Assembly: GCA_028554755.1 (NCBI GenBank)
Contig: JAPTOF010000004.1
Span: forward strand, 4,731,001 to 4,795,000
DNA length: 64,000 nucleotides
Direction of reading: 5' to 3'
Origin: Cordia subcordata
Taxonomy: Eukaryota; Streptophyta; Magnoliopsida; Boraginales; Cordiaceae
The notes under the pieces are model-generated. The model was not told the DNA's origin. It saw only the letters and a list, made by a program, of their open reading frames with translations, and made no database searches. Within the stretch, counting starts at the first letter, position 1; every line of letters starts with the position of its first letter. Below are positions 1-11,849 of the stretch, piece after piece. The position numbers and the translations under genes are program-made.

Positions 1-55
1 TAGCATTACTAGTAATGATGGGTATATACAATCTCAGTTCTGTCATCTCAAAGTG

Positions 56-95
<40 letters not shown>

Positions 96-2260
96 AAAAT
101 TGTATTCATTTCTTATTCCAGAAGGAAAAATCCCTTGTAAGTTTAACTATGAACGGAATGAATTATAATGGAGAATATTTTGTTGTTGTCCATAAGGATC
201 GCAACATTTGGGATCAATCAGCATTTCATGTCTTGTCATGTCCCTAACAACTCACATGCAGCTTGGGCCCCCTGAAGAAATCAGTTTGCAAAATTGAGGT
301 TGTAATATTAACTTAATTATCACTATTTCGGGTAATAAATCAAATGTCTAGTTTCTGATGCCTTGATAACTATTAAATAAACAAATCAAATCAGATCAAA
401 TCGAATCAAATCACTACTTTATCGAGTGTTATTTCTTCCATTAGTTCTATGCATAATACCCTCTTGCGATTTACTAAATCACTATCCTAGTCCCTAGTTT
501 AGGAAACTAACAAATAATAGCGAACAGCATACAACCCATTCATGTATCTGTTTGCTTCTCTGTGAGCAAATTAAAAAGGATCAAGCATGTTCAAATCCGG
601 AAATCTTCCGGCCTCGGAACTCTTCTTACGGATACGTAATAGACAAGACATGGTCATCTGAAAATTTAGTTCAGACAACCTGGTACTTCGCCAAGTCAAA
701 TTGCACCAGGAAATTGAGGAATGAGGACTAGATCTTAATCTAACTCCAGCAGGCTTAACGAGCAAAAGCATTTTCGGCAATTTTATACATAATCTAGTCC
801 ATAAAAAGATGCAATTAAAAGGCGCAGCTACACAAACTGGCCAGCACAACTAGTTTGAAGACAGCGCTTAGCTAGAAAAATGCATCTCATCTAATGGTAC
901 TCATGTAGCTCGACTTGAAGCATTCTAAGTTCACTACTTTCATATGCTTGAACTCGAATTCTTTAACATGACAGAACATATGGCACAGATGAACTAAGCA
1001 CTAATGACTGCTTAAGGAGGTTAGATTTATTGTCTTTTCTTCTCTAAAATGGAGTGGATTTGGGAGGGGTTAAGTTGTAAGTCTACTATACATAAGTCTG
1101 AATGCCTTTAACTGAATTGAGTTTCTTTTCTTCTTCCCCACCTCGGCAACCACTGTATTCAAAATAAAACTCGAATCAGTTGCAGCAAATACATGAGACC
1201 ATCACAAATACTGTAACATAACAACCGAAGAAAACTTCGGTAACTTTAATTCTTATATTTCTATAGCAGCAATACACATGTATCTCATAAGCTACAAAAA
1301 GAGAATCACTCGACAACGATGTCTATGCTCATATCCATAATGAATTCAAAGTATAATACAATGTTGGACACTTTTATCACCTGATCATCTTGAACCCTTA
1401 ATCTTGTCCTATTGAATCCTCTTCGACAAATCATCAGTAGGTACCAAATAACTGCTTTGCTATCTTCTTTATCCGTCTCGATTAAGTTTCACAAATGTTT
1501 GCCCATGGATAGGAGCTGCCATGATCATTGGCAAATTCTGCACCATACATGAAGCTGCAAGCATGCACACCCGAACGAAGCATATGACCTGCTAAACTAG
1601 ACTCTCTGCAGACATGTACATATGACGAAAACCATGACTAGATTGAGCAACTGTGCAATGTATTCTCTTCTTCCTGCATAATCTACAATACAGCCTTTGC
1701 TGAACCTTCCTCGTCGCGCTTGTACCAGAGCTTTCTGGATTGGCTCTGCTTATAGATACACATGTATCAGCCCGCTTGAACAGGTACATTAGACTATGTA
1801 ACAGAAGTAACAAGATCAAAATCAAGCATATTATGTTATCAAACTGAAGTAATTAACATATCGTTCCAGAAATCTTTCACAATCTATAACTCAAAATCAG
1901 AACAGCTCCTAACGCTCCCCAAGAATTACACATTTTCATTAAAATCAAACAACTAAGATTACATTTTAGTTGTAATCGATTATCAAAACTGTACAGGACA
2001 AAAAGGAGAAAGCAACAAACACCACCTACAAGTGGTCAAAAGAGTCACAAACTTGAAATCATCAATTTCAAACTCAGAAAAAAACCTAACATGGAGAATT
2101 TGTAACTTCATTTTCTCTAGTCAAAACATCACCACTTTTCCCTTTTCTTCTCATCCCTAAATTGTAAGTGCACTGAGTGTCACATTAAGGTACCAAAGAG
2201 TCTAACGCTTAATGCCTAACGCATCGACGTGACTGATGAAAACAAAATTGCAACAGATCA
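1..2260. other. No recognisable gene
   Basis: I see no domain, no plausible exon chain and no transposon ends here. Short open frames exist on both strands but are AT-rich low-complexity translations. The stretch could be 3' UTR, intron or downstream sequence of a gene lying to the left, or plain intergenic DNA. A (TA)n tract lies near the left edge. Confidence 0.5.
58..92. repeat. (TA)n microsatellite
   Basis: Uninterrupted alternating AT run of about 35 bp. Confidence 0.95.
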
Positions 2261-2367
2261 TATGAAGACAAATAAGAAAGTAGCAAGCTTTCGCATTAAT
2301 CCAACATATTCGTTCAACAAGCAAAACCCAACTTACAAAAACGAATAAGAACAAAGAAAAATTCAAC

Positions 2368-2449
2368 TACGAGACCTCAGACAAAGTCTCCAACACAAGC
2401 TTGCCATCTTGCAATTCAAGATCAACAAGCTGAACAGCAACACAATCTA
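2368..2449 (-). pseudogene. Truncated duplicate of the DUF538 gene 3' end
   Basis: Read on the minus strand, this piece encodes about 26 codons matching the C-terminus of the intact DUF538 gene at 2718-3233 (both contain the pattern DC-AVQL-D-EL-DGK-VL-TLS) and ends in a stop at the same place. Similarity continues past the stop into the 3' flank: 2265-2367 resembles about 2600-2717. Upstream of 2449 the similarity stops abruptly, so most of the coding sequence is missing. It is a tandem 3'-end duplication rather than a retrocopy, because flanking non-coding DNA was copied too. Whether it is transcribed cannot be told. Confidence 0.75.
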
Positions 2450-2717
2450 ATAACCGTACGAGCTACGTGTGCTAAACTACTGTATATTTTGTCGAAATTA
2501 CACGTTAAACGGCCTCGTCTAACTATTCTGTGTACTACCTGTGCTAGCTAATGGCCAATCTCGTCATATGGGAACATTTTGCTAAAGATCTTAAGAAGAA
2601 GAATAAGAAAGTATCAATCTTTGCACGAATCAAGTTCGCAAAACCGAATCCAATAAACGAATAAATTCATTCAACAAACAAAAAACCCAATTTACACAAA
2701 AAACGAGTAGAATCAAA

Positions 2718-3233
2718 CTACAAGACCTTAGACAAAGTATCCAAAACGTGCTTTCCATCAAGCAGCTCAGAATCAGCGAGCTGAACAGCAAGGCAATCTC
2801 TGGGCGTCTCAAAAGAAGACAAAGAGAACTGCTTAGAGACAACACCCACATCGAAGTAAATCAACCCGGAACTGGGTATGTCAACCCGAATCTCCTTAAC
2901 CGGAAACCAGAGGAACAAATCCTGGGCGGATATTCCGGACAGCCCGCCGATCTGGCCGTAACTCAACGTGCCGGAAACGTCCGCGTCGTAATGCAATTCG
3001 TTCTCGAACTTGGCATTGCAGGCCTGGTCTAGATGGACCTGGAACTTTCCGGAATTGTCGAGCGTGAAGTTGTTCACGCCTTTGGGGAGCAAACCCATCG
3101 GCAAGCCATGGAGACGAAGGGCTTCGTATATGGATGAAGATGCTGCTGCGACGCCATCAGCTGATGGTGTTGGTAACAGAGTAGATGATAGTAGAATTGT
3201 GAAGGTGACGAGAGATTGGGGAAAGCAGAACAT
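2718..3233 (-). CDS. DUF538 family secreted protein
   Basis: A single-exon frame of 171 codons plus stop. The protein begins with a hydrophobic signal-peptide-like segment (residues 1 to about 24), followed by the family's usual opening, YEALRLHGLPMGLLPKG at about residues 36-52. A central stretch then carries the LSGISAQDLFLWFPVKEI block typical of DUF538, and the C-terminal half has alternating hydrophobic residues consistent with a beta fold. About 170 aa is the normal family length. DUF538 proteins are plant-specific; some are reported as stress-induced and structurally like lipid-binding BPI domains, but a firm biochemical role is not established. The start is the first ATG of the frame and directly precedes the signal peptide. 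A partial copy of its 3' end lies about 270 bp downstream. Confidence 0.9.
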   Translation of the reverse strand: MFCFPQSLVTFTILLSSTLLPTPSADGVAAASSSIYEALRLHGLPMGLLPKGVNNFTLDNSGKFQVHLDQACNAKFENELHYDADVSGTLSYGQIGGLSGISAQDLFLWFPVKEIRVDIPSSGLIYFDVGVVSKQFSLSSFETPRDCLAVQLADSELLDGKHVLDTLSKVL

Positions 3234-3529
3234 TTTGGTTCGGGGTTTTGTTTTGGGGATGTGAACGAGTGTGATTAGAGCATCGTATTAGCAAAGAGAT
3301 GAGTATAATGAGCAGAGTACGAGAGGCGGAATGGCAAATGAAATGCCAGCAGGAGTACAGACGGGATTTACGGGGAACGATCAATTATTGGTAGTGAATG
3401 TGGGCTCCCTCTTCTATGGGGTTTTTCACTTCACTGTGACAGATATGATCCGGCGAGGAGCAATTTGGACCTGTCCGACGACAACAGTATTTTACATGAA
3501 ATTTTACTGGACTACAACACTCTGATTTG

Positions 3530-3655
3530 GTCAGACGTGATTTGACCGAGTCCATGTGTTGGTTAAGCGTGACTTGATTGAGTCCACGTAAGACCTTGTC
3601 CGACAACAGTGTTCTATGCGAGCGTTTCAAGATTTAGCGTGAGTTGGTCGAGCTG
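3530..3655. repeat. Degenerate minisatellite upstream of DUF538 gene
   Basis: Related units of about 34 bp run in tandem, with cores like GTGATTTGACCGAGTCCA, then GTGACTTGATTGAGTCCA, then a more decayed GTGAGTTGGTCGAGC. A second pair of related segments (CTGTCCGACGACAACAGT near 3473 and TTGTCCGACAACAGT near 3597) brackets them. Confidence 0.6.
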
Positions 3656-4529
3656 AAAGAAGTTGTGTAACGATTTAAACACATGCAAATGTAACTTTGA
3701 AGTTAAATAATAATTTAATATAATAAAAAAAAGTTTAAATTTGAATTTCGGGTAGCTATTTTAATTAAAATTTGAACTTTTAACTTTATTTTGTAGGTAT
3801 TGCTTGAGGCTTGATTAAGTACATGTCCAAATGCCATCAATATCATGGAATTTATAACGTGGAATGGATACCATATTGTCTTGCAGGGATGAATTACTTG
3901 GTACTAAAAGAAAAAAATATAAAATTAGATACTTAATAGTTTAAAATGTGTGTCAAATTCATATATTATCAAAATTTCTCATAGTTCTATTTTACTTTTT
4001 AAAATATAACATGCTTATTCATTTTCCAATTGTTTATAATGCTTTATTTCAAAAGGTTGAAAGGAATTACGAGGGGATTTTAGCATACATGGGCTCTAGG
4101 CCTTTAAATAAACTACAAGGGGAGTCCTTTTTATTTTATCCAACATAATATTTAAAACAACTATTTGATGGGTAATTTTGCTATTTTTATACTGATCAGT
4201 GGTCACTCAAGTCATTTTTTCTTTATTTTCTTTCTTTCCTTCTATTAAGTTATAGAAGTAATGTCTAGAAGCTTAACACAGTGTGCCTCCTGTTAGATTG
4301 CCGTTCCAGAAAAATTTAATAGAAATGGTCTAAGTATTATTTGTTAAACCTAAATATTTTGAAGGAAATTATTTCTTTTATCTAATTCTATGTTTTTTTG
4401 CATTTTAAATATCTATTTTTCTTTCTAATTTCTCTCTTTTTCCACTTAAATCCAACAGTAATCCAGTGATTATCGGTGGAATTAGTTTATTAAATTTTAA
4501 AATAATTTATCTTTATAAAAACAATCAAT
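3656..4529. other. AT-rich intergenic DNA
   Basis: No coding potential, RNA gene or element ends seen. Simple T-rich and A-rich tracts only. Confidence 0.6.
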
Positions 4530-4708
4530 TCATTCGTTCCTATCTTAGGAAATAGATTCATTCACATCACTCTCTCTTTTTTTTTTTGGGCTCCTGACAA
4601 GAAAAGATAGATTCATTCATATCTTCTTTTCTTCTGTTTTCTTTTTTCTTTTGTTGGGATTCATTCATGTCACTATCTTATAATATAGATTCATTCATAT
4701 CACTTCCA
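4530..4708. repeat. Interspersed repeats of a GATTCATTCATATCAC motif
   Basis: At least four near-identical copies of AGATTCATTCATATCAC occur near 4553, 4608, 4659 and 4689, separated by pyrimidine-rich spacers of varying length. It looks like a decayed minisatellite. Confidence 0.6.
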
Positions 4709-4766
4709 CATCGCACAAAATGTGATCAATTGTTAGGAAAATTCTTCAAAACAGGCCGGCTGCTCC

Positions 4767-4990
4767 TGTGTTTTCTTTTTTTTGGTGATGAGGAAAATTT
4801 ATCTGGCGAAATTGGACTACTGGTACATCCGACGTAGCCCGACCACCCACTAGCAAACTCCAAGTATACAGCACGTCCTCTATGCTGTGCACTAGGTAAG
4901 TCGAAGGTACTCAACTTAGACAGTGAACTGGATTCGAACCAGGTGATGAACCATATCCGTTTTTAACTTGTACCTCTGGAACATTCTTGA
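4767..4990 (-). mobile_element. SINE-like element (tentative)
   Basis: On the minus strand a perfect pol III box B (GGTTCGAATCC) lies at 4940-4930, followed by a body of about 140 bp and an A-rich tail at about 4784-4768. That order (tRNA-like head, body, A-rich tail) is the plan of plant tRNA-derived SINEs. I cannot find a convincing box A upstream or confirm target-site duplications. A single short open frame across the body has no family match I recognise and is probably incidental. Confidence 0.35.
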
Positions 4991-5120
4991 GGACACTGTT
5001 GCTCCCTGTGTTGTATCATGCACATAGACCACACGCTTAAAAGATTTATGACTATTATATTATTATATTATATAATTAGAGCCCGATGGTCAGGCCAGAA
5101 GTTTGCCAAACCAGGCGTTT

Positions 5121-5170
5121 GTCCTCGTCGTATAATGGTATGGCATGCTATGAATGCGAGATAGGTTCGT
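5121..5170 (+). other. tRNA-Asp-like remnant
   Basis: The first 26 bases resemble the 5' half of plant tRNA-Asp, including a box A with one mismatch (TCGTATAATGG), and a GGTTCG box-B core follows at 5164. The anticodon arm is too short, the T arm does not close and no acceptor stem forms, so it is not a functional tRNA. It could be a tRNA pseudogene or a SINE head. Confidence 0.3.
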
Positions 5171-7190
5171 TTGGTGATAAGAGCGAACCGAGTTGTGGGC
5201 TGGTTTGATATACATGAGAATTGAGCGGTAAGTACTACAAGAAGGAAAAAAGAGAGGCGAGAAAAGGACACCGTAAAAAACGTGAATAACGACGACTCAC
5301 AAAAGCTGCACTTTTAGTGTGCGCAAACGGTTGAAGATTGTCTCTCAATGATGTTTCAACTGTAAAAATTAAAATTGAATGCGGATCATGACTTGATTTT
5401 TAGTTTTAATTACCTACTCTGAGTAAGTATTTTTGACTTATTTGGTGTTCATGTTGGGCACTTAAGATTTATTAATTAATAATTGAACTCTGTTAATTGT
5501 TTCCATCGCTAACTGAATTTCCTTCGTTGCAAAAAAAAGATTGAAGTATGAGACTAATTTTTCTTAAAAGTGTTTTTTATCATTTCTTTTAAATTTGAAA
5601 ACAATTAAAACTGAAACATTTTTTTGAAGTTTTATCTTTTTTAGAAATTCAATCCAAATAGGCCTTAATATGATTTGGGTTTGTCGTCAGTAAGGAATTA
5701 TCATATATACTCGAGAAAGAAAAAAAAAAAAAACACCGTGTCCATTTGATTGTCCGTTTGTGTCATACATTGTCCTATACGTGAAAGACATTATAAGTGA
5801 TTGATTTTAGATATGGATGTGAGTTTCACTTTTGAATAAGAATTTTAGGTTAATTTATTTTCTAGATGAATTCAAGGTCTAATTTTTTTTTAAAATTATG
5901 ACTTTAAATTTTTGGTGGGTATAAAGTTCTAGACTTGAGATGTGGTTAAATAATTCGAGAGTTAATAATTAGTTAAATCTTGGGATTAATACTTGTATGA
6001 GAAAATGTATTAAAATAAAACAAGAATCACCTCTAAATTTAAATAATTATATTCTTATTTTGAGAAAATTACAAAACAAATCCTCAAGAGAACGTGATAA
6101 ACTTTGTATTGACAAAAATAGGAAGAGGGTATATGTAGTGACTAGACTCTACTATCAGTGGGTCATTACATTTAATCTAATTAACTGACCCAACATATTT
6201 AAATTTGTGATAATAAATACACTAATTAAATTATTATAAAATATATTTAAATTTCACAAAAAATTAATGTACGAGGGCATTATAGTGTACTCTTATTTTA
6301 CTGATTTTGTGTTGGCAAAACAATATAAATTTTAGGCATTTTAGGGTCTCTCGCGTGAAAGGGTTAATACCTGTTCCTGTGGGCGTCAAATCTAATGCTG
6401 GTATATCTTGTATCCGCATTTGGAGAAAGTGCATGTGAAGATGGAATAATCATCATTATGATTTTGTCTTTGGCATCATTGGGCGACAACAAATTTCTTT
6501 TTTTTCTTATTTTTAAAATCCCCTGACTCCGCCCAAAAAAGGAATTAAAAAAAGAAAAGAAAAGAGAGAAGCCTTCTCTCCTTATACACGGCTTGTGAGT
6601 CTTACCGATGCGTGATTCCTTACCAAGTACTAAACAAAATATAAAAACATAAATAGGAACCATGGAATGTTCCTTGGGTATTATAATATTGTAAATTATA
6701 TCATGTTCTTTTATTAGGTACTCATTTATTAAATATTATATCCTCTCATGTATTAAAAAAAAAAAAGCATATAACTAATATGCGCTTCTCTCACCTCTAA
6801 TTTCTTTCTCTTCATTTTCTCTTTTCTCATCTCTCTTTTCTTCTCTTCTTCTCTTCTTTGCTTCATCGATAACACCATCAATCATCTCACACCGGATAAA
6901 AATTACCATGAAATTTGCCTTTATTCGCTAATTGTAATGATATAGATCATGTCCAAGAAAACCTCTTAGGTGTCGATTCACCGTTAAAGTCCGTTGTCTT
7001 CTTTCTCATGACGACAAAGATTCTGGCACTATTTCGTTGCACTGCAACTACCAATTTCTTTTTCTCCTTGTCACGAGTCTAATTGTACTTCTCATGCGAT
7101 GTTTGGATGTTCCGAGATCAATCCGCCGTTAAAGTCCACATTCACTTTCAAATATGTATACATGTAAATGTATTTGTCTTTGTGTGTCTC
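5171..7190. other. Gene-poor AT-rich DNA
   Basis: No exon chain or RNA gene is visible. A segment at 5644-5666 ends with the same ATCCAAATAGGCCTTAA terminus seen in the MITEs described elsewhere, so a decayed copy probably lies just left of it. The remainder is simple AT-rich sequence. Confidence 0.5.
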
Positions 7191-7239
7191 TATATATGAG
7201 AGCAGTGAATAAATAGTTGTAGAGTAATGAACAAATATT

Positions 7240-7241
<2 letters not shown>

Positions 7242-7285
<44 letters not shown>
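7242..7285. repeat. (TA)n microsatellite
   Basis: An uninterrupted alternating TA run of about 44 bp within the degenerate array. Confidence 0.95.
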
Positions 7286-7289
<4 letters not shown>

Positions 7290-7317
7290 GTCAATGAGCA
7301 AATAGTTATGGGTTAAT

Positions 7318-7923
7318 TAGAGGTGACAAAACGGGTCCGGACCCTCGAGTTGAACCGTTTAACCCGCATAAATGTAGGGTTAGGGTTTAGCATTTCATAA
7401 CCCGCAAGTTGACCGGCGAATGTCTTTTTTTTTTTTTTTAAATACATATAAGTTTAAAGTTAGAAACCTTAAGATTTTTTCTTCTTATTGCACTTTATAG
7501 TTTACAGCCTTAGCAGCCATATTTGAGGCTTTGATTGTAGCTATGGACTATGGTAATTATTGTCTTATTTTGTTAATGTTAGTTTGTGATTAGGTGTTTA
7601 ATTTCGATTTTAAATTATCGATTGTGTTTGTGACATTTAGTTCATTAACTTTAACTATTTTTAGGTGCCTATTTTTTGTTTTTTTTTTGGTCAAATAAGT
7701 CACAAGTGTTTATTAATTACTACATAATTTTTTTGGTTTTATTTATTTTTAAATAATATTAAAATACTAAAAATTTAAGCCGATCAACCCGCGAACCCGC
7801 GAGGCCACGGGTGCGAATGGGGAATCTAGGCACTCCATGAATCCAACCCGACCCGACCCGCGGAAACGCATAACCCGCGCTAAACGGGTCTGGTTGCCCG
7901 CGAGTGCTCGTTTGCCACCTTTA
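7318..7923. mobile_element. Non-autonomous hAT-type DNA transposon
   Basis: A 606-bp element. The left end reads TAGAGGTGACAAAACG and the right end, inverted, reads TAAAGGTGGCAAACGA, a good terminal inverted repeat starting with the TA-GGTG-CAAA pattern common in plant hAT elements. It is flanked by a perfect 8-bp direct repeat, GGGTTAAT, at 7310-7317 and 7924-7931, the target duplication length diagnostic of hAT. Both subterminal regions are rich in ACCCG/CGGGT motifs, often transposase-binding in this superfamily. There is no transposase frame, so it would depend on an autonomous partner. Confidence 0.88.
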
Positions 7924-8109
7924 GGGTTAATGAACAAATAGTTGTGTGACAGTGAGCAAATATTTGTGATGTATTGAACAAATATTTGATGTATATATGA
8001 AAGCCTTGAAGAAATAGTTGCGGGGTAATAAACAAATAATTGTGGGATAGCAATAGCAAAAGGAGCACAATGCTTAATGAATAAGCATCTTGTGAGGTAC
8101 CATGATACA

Positions 8110-11100
8110 ATGACCCACTATAATATATAGATAGACCTTATGATGCTACATGTGTTATTTTTTCTTTTTTATGTTTGATTTAAATAATTAGGACAAAATC
8201 CATGTTACGTCCTATGATTTGTATAAGTAATTAATTATATGTCACACTATCACCTATACTTTTCAAAAGTGAGATATGATATCCAATCCTCACTTATTCC
8301 ATCTAAACTACCGGAGATTAGTTAAGAAAAGAAATAAAAAGACTAAAAGAAATCGAGAAATTAGTTTATTTCTTAGAAAAAATTTTATCAATTAGTAAAT
8401 AGTAAAAAGAATTGAAGTTAATTTCTTAGAAAACAAACAAAATGCAAACGAAATTCACAGGATGTACAGATTATCCAAGTATTACATGAAAAACAAAGAA
8501 ACATTCTATGGTGCCCACGTGACAATGAAGCTTTGCCATTTTAAACATGAAACCAAAAAAAAAAAAAAAAAGAGAGAGAGATCAAAACAACTGAAAAGAA
8601 AGTCATATACATTGCACATACACAATCCAAAGCACAAAAATCAGAAGACTTAGAAAAAGAAATGGTAAAATGTGGCATCCCAGGATTACAATTATAAATG
8701 TTACTATGTTAGGATATATATTTGGTCAAGGGGAGATAACCTATAACTAACTACACAAATGCTCAAACTTTTAATTCATCAAAAAAAAAGCTGCAAACAG
8801 TAACTGAGTTGCTAAAAATAGGACTAATGGAATCTCTTTTTGTTCAAATTTATTTTAACAACAAAGAATTCATCCTAAGAAGAATCATATTCAGTTAATA
8901 TTAAAATTATATACGTACTATAATAGTAAGATTGAACGTATATTTTGAACCTTTTATATATTTAATTGTTATTTTTCTTTCTCACTTTCTTTTTTCTCTT
9001 TTTCTTGTGAAAAAACGCTTCATTCATTGCATCATGAAGACAAGGGGATAAATGAAGATATCGCATCAAATAGACATTGTATTTGTATGTGCTTTTGCCA
9101 AGTGTTTGACAATATATTACATATTTTACTCTTGCCAAGTGCTTGTCTCCAAGATAATCATGCCATGACATTTTCAACTTATCACATCGCTTCGTTCATA
9201 GGAGAAGTTGCAATGCGAAAAAGCTCGATGTTATTAGCACACTTGAACTTGATTGGTTCACATCTTTTCGCAATCATAATTTCTTCTATCACTATATTGA
9301 GACATTGCGTACACTCTTGAACATGACTTTTTCATTGAAAAGATTTTTCGTTTGGTAAAGAAAAGGTCGAAAAGAAAGAAGAACTCGTGGAAGCAAAATC
9401 CAGAAGGCTTATAAATGGGAAAATTCGCATTATATCTTTGATGCTTAATTTATAGGTATATTATGTAAAAAAATTTGAGCTAGCATCTTTGAGTAGGTAA
9501 TTTGAATAGTTTCTTGTTTACTGAGTATTATGGGTTAGATTAGCCACTAAACCAAGGTCAGAGTACAATTACTAGTGAAGAAAATTTCTCTTTTGTTCTC
9601 AGGGGTTAGTAACAAATATAATTTTTTAGTTTTGTTGTATTTGTTAATTAAATTTTTTAATTTTTTAAATTTAAGATTTTAGACCCTGGTCTTACAAATA
9701 CATTTACAAAACGGATGGAAATGCTAGGCAATTTTCATGTTACAATATAAACTAGTCCCACATGAAAGAAGTTGGAATATAATTCTTCTCACTTGAAAAA
9801 AATAGAAAAATTTAAGACATTTTATAAAGTTCTGGACTATTCTTTATATTAATTAATTGATTTTTATAATAGAACTTCATTCAATAATTCTTACCATGAT
9901 ATCAAGAAAATATTGGAATACAATTCTTCTCACATCGAAAAATAATAAAATCTAAGATCATATAAAACCTCAATGATTCTTATTTGCCAGTCTTCTTCTT
10001 TTTTTTTTTTTAAGGACAAAGTCATTCCAAATTAAAACTAATTTCTTGACTTTTATTGTTTCTATCCTAGCAAATTAATAATTTTTAATAAATTTAAATT
10101 ATAAAAAATAAAAAATAAATAATAATGACGAAAATTGATTTTTAATTATATAATTATTTTAACAATACAAAATGTAAAATAAAAATATGTATTACTCACA
10201 TTGTCACACTTATTACACTAGCTTACGTAATGATTTTTTTTTTCTTTTGGCTTTTTGGTCAAACATAATAATCTTGATGAAAACCTTTATTTAAACATTT
10301 ATAACGAACCCAATGCTACGTTGATTGGTCGGTCCAACCAATCCAGAAACGCTGTCGTTGACTGCTTGACTGAAAGCGCCGTCCTCACCGCCTTACAGAG
10401 TATTTGTATTTTCTTTTTAAGTTTTTTAAGATAATGTTTTCTTGGAATCAAAATTTTGACAATTAAAGAATTTAAAATTGAGTATTCTAAGAGTATTTAT
10501 ATTTTGACATCTTATCTAAATATTTATCGTAAAAAATATTTTTAAAAAATTTATTTTTACATTAAAATAATTAATTCAAATAAGCCCTTAACCATGATTT
10601 AGTAAAGAACACATATAAATATTTACAAAAAAAGTTAATTTCTAAATCTCGATATCTCTTAATTTCTGAAATTCTATGAATTGGGTAAGTTATCAAGAAA
10701 CTCGCTGCCCTTGGTAGGACAAGAAGAGAGATGTGCTCTTGGTTCGTAATTGTATTGTTTCTTCAATGGCTTAATCCCTTAGTAGGAGAAAAAAATAATA
10801 ATAAATTAGACATTTCGCGACTAAAAGTTCAAAGATACGTTGTTCGAAGCAATTATTTATAATGCCAGATATGAAAGCATTTATAACTAAGGGCCACATG
10901 TGAGTATGCGACTATAGCAAAGCTAGTGACCATGTCGACTTTAAAAAATAAAAATAAATGTGACCATAATCTAGTATCAAACCCTAGTGATAGCACACAG
11001 ATTTTAAGCCTCCGACATGATCTCAGGATTTATTTTAAAGGAAAAAAGAAGAAGAAGACATTGTTTGAGGAAAATGATAAATTAAAAGCAGCTGGACGAG

Positions 11101-11600
11101 GAGCAATATATTTTTATAATGCCTCCTATTACTGTAAAACATCATGTTACTCTTTAACATTTTTTCACGAGTAACGTGATTTTACTAGTAACATTCACGT
11201 TACTCGCAGAAAAGGAAGAGATGGATTTTTGTTGTTTGGCTCCCTCATTTGCAGTGTCACGTCAAATTTACTGATTGACACTTCTTTTTTTTTATGATTA
11301 TAGTCATTTACATTTGTCTTCTTCAACTTAATTTTATATATATATATATATATATTTTTTTCTCTTGCCGAAAAAGAAACTTTATACAACTAACAGTATC
11401 CAATGTTGTGAAAGGTTCGGCATCATTCTATACAGGGAAGAATGATTTAAGCGGAAGATTACAAGGCCAAAAAGTTGAAAGAAAACTTATTCTATTGCTC
11501 AAACAACGCAATCCGTCTCATGGTCAATATTCCGAGTAACGTACCTAAGTAAGGAATTTGAACTAGAAGATAAAGAGATATTGGATGTTCTAACAACGAG
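8110..11600. other. Gene-poor AT-rich DNA
   Basis: Low-complexity sequence with no supportable gene. Two features stand out. A pair of related segments of about 60 bp (near 9769-9830 and 9911-9970, each containing TTGGAATA-AATTCTTCTCAC) forms a tandem repeat with a period of about 140 bp. The segment ending near 10590 carries the AATTCAAATAAGCCCTTA terminus of the local MITE family. Confidence 0.5.
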
Positions 11601-11620
11601 CAAAAGTATTTGAGGACTTA

Positions 11621-11841
11621 GGGCCTATTTGGATTAACTTTTTTTAAAAACATTTTTTAATAGGTTTTAAAGAAATTTTTTTTTTAAGTTAAAAATTTTG
11701 ACTTTTAAAAAAAGTTGTATTTAAACTTTTTTTAAAGTTTAAGTTTTTTTTAAATTAAATTAAATAGTCATTACAAATTTAATGTAACTTTTTTAAGAAA
11801 AAAAATATTTTTTCTTAAAAAAAACCAATTCAAATAGACTC
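11621..11841. mobile_element. Tourist-like MITE (PIF/Harbinger type)
   Basis: A 221-bp AT-rich element. The left end is GGGCCTATTTGGATT and the inverted right end is GAGTCTATTTGAATT, giving a terminal inverted repeat of about 15 bp. TTA direct repeats at 11618-11620 and 11842-11844 match the 3-bp target preference of PIF/Harbinger elements. There is no coding capacity. Confidence 0.75.
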
Positions 11842-11849
11842 TTAATAGT

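Larger units (their letters stand above)
7200..8055. repeat. Degenerate tandem array, interrupted by a transposon
   Basis: Units of about 20-36 bp related to GAACAAATAGTTGTGGGTAAT recur on both sides of the hAT-like insertion: near 7206, 7229 and 7295 on the left, and near 7932, 7952, 7977, 8010 and 8030 on the right. The flanks read continuously once the 606-bp insert is removed, so the array predates the insertion. Confidence 0.65.

Noticed and set aside
571..849. 92-codon minus-strand open frame
   Set aside because: No domain, no signal of selection, composition like neighbouring non-coding DNA.
5121..5170. Functional tRNA-Asp
   Set aside because: No closed acceptor stem or T arm and the anticodon arm is too short; kept only as a remnant.
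7092..7301. Minus-strand frame with an Ile-Tyr repeat
   Set aside because: It is the translation of the (TA)n microsatellite.
7200..8055. CRISPR-like array
   Set aside because: Units vary in length and sequence without unique spacers, in a plant nuclear context; it is a decayed minisatellite.
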